DNA of 64,000 nt, from the NCBI RefSeq assembly GCF_003651225.1, contig NZ_RCDB01000003.1:561259-625258 (forward strand), given 5' to 3'. This DNA comes from Microbacterium telephonicum. GTDB taxonomy: Bacteria; Actinomycetota; Actinomycetes; Actinomycetales; Microbacteriaceae. The notes beneath the pieces were generated by a model, which saw only the letters and a program-made list of their open reading frames with translations, was not told the origin of the DNA and searched no databases. Below, piece by piece: positions 63,910 to 64,000 of the stretch; the first letter of the stretch is position 1, and the number at the start of each line of letters is the position of its first letter. A program made the translations under genes and the position numbers.

Positions 63910-64000
63910 AACTCAGGAAGAACGCGGGCCGCCCGGCGCGCATTCCGCGGGATCCCGCGGGCCGGCATCCGCCGCACGCGCGAATGTCCTGAGAAGTGAA

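Noticed and set aside
63910..64000. 3' end of another gene upstream of tsaE
   Set aside because: One minus-strand frame ends in a stop here (a few dozen codons visible), but the residues match no family I recognise, so it is not annotated.

Overview
The window is about 70% G+C, uses GTG/TTG starts freely, is packed with 4-bp ATGA/GTGA overlaps and is saturated with the heptamer GGATGCC/GGCATCC. Gene content (GuaB3, SURF1, DUF3817, YccF, PspC-type histidine kinase, stand-alone groES with CIRCE, TsaBE-RimI-TsaD, IniA/IniC dynamins) points to a chromosomal segment of a high-G+C actinobacterium, most likely Microbacteriaceae (Microbacterium or a close relative). The genus is inferred from gene order and style; I ran no search.

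Layout. 1-10 kb: end of a ThrE-type exporter, a stand-alone LigD polymerase domain, SseB-like protein, PcrA/UvrD helicase, then a two-component pair whose kinase carries a PspC domain, facing a PspC membrane protein. 10-14 kb: an aroE-like / DeoR / fructose PTS IIBC operon with an AT-rich promoter and a CAT-anticodon tRNA-like gene. 14-24 kb: peptidase E, a solo gp5/VgrG-type OB domain, a lipoprotein, a five-unit palindromic repeat array, a large secreted subtilase, an enterochelin-esterase-like hydrolase, an ABC-2 exporter and a glycerophosphodiesterase. 24-29 kb: BI-1 family protein and guanine nucleotide genes guaA and guaB3 with DUF3817 and SURF1 between them; guaB lies at 39.4-40.9 kb.

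28.8-38 kb is a catabolic or uptake unit. A branched-chain-amino-acid-type ABC transporter with a fused permease, followed by two AhpD/carboxymuconolactone-decarboxylase-like proteins, diverges from an FAD/NAD(P)-binding protein and a sarcosine/N-methyltryptophan oxidase-like enzyme. 41-47 kb holds a second complete Liv transporter whose permease has a secreted N-terminal domain, facing its binding protein; a RarD permease follows.

48-59 kb is the most unusual region. Divergent from groES and its two CIRCE operators are an Hsp70-like membrane-anchored protein with a Pro/Glu-rich tail, a large ATPase-LuxR regulator, an IniB-N-domain protein and a four-TM protein. Facing them are IniC- and IniA-like dynamin GTPases preceded by a 409-residue protein built of Asp-Asn-Ser triplets. 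This resembles mycobacterial iniBAC expanded with a chaperone and a regulator, and is the best candidate for an undescribed envelope-stress system.

The last part carries a THUMP-like methyltransferase and the t6A genes tsaE-tsaB-rimI-tsaD with a small membrane protein. In the final ~90 bases (63910-64000) I see no supportable gene. Intergenic DNA carries several repeat families, including three 81-bp copies of a nested palindrome, one of which sits at the broken end of a TMEM175-like pseudogene.
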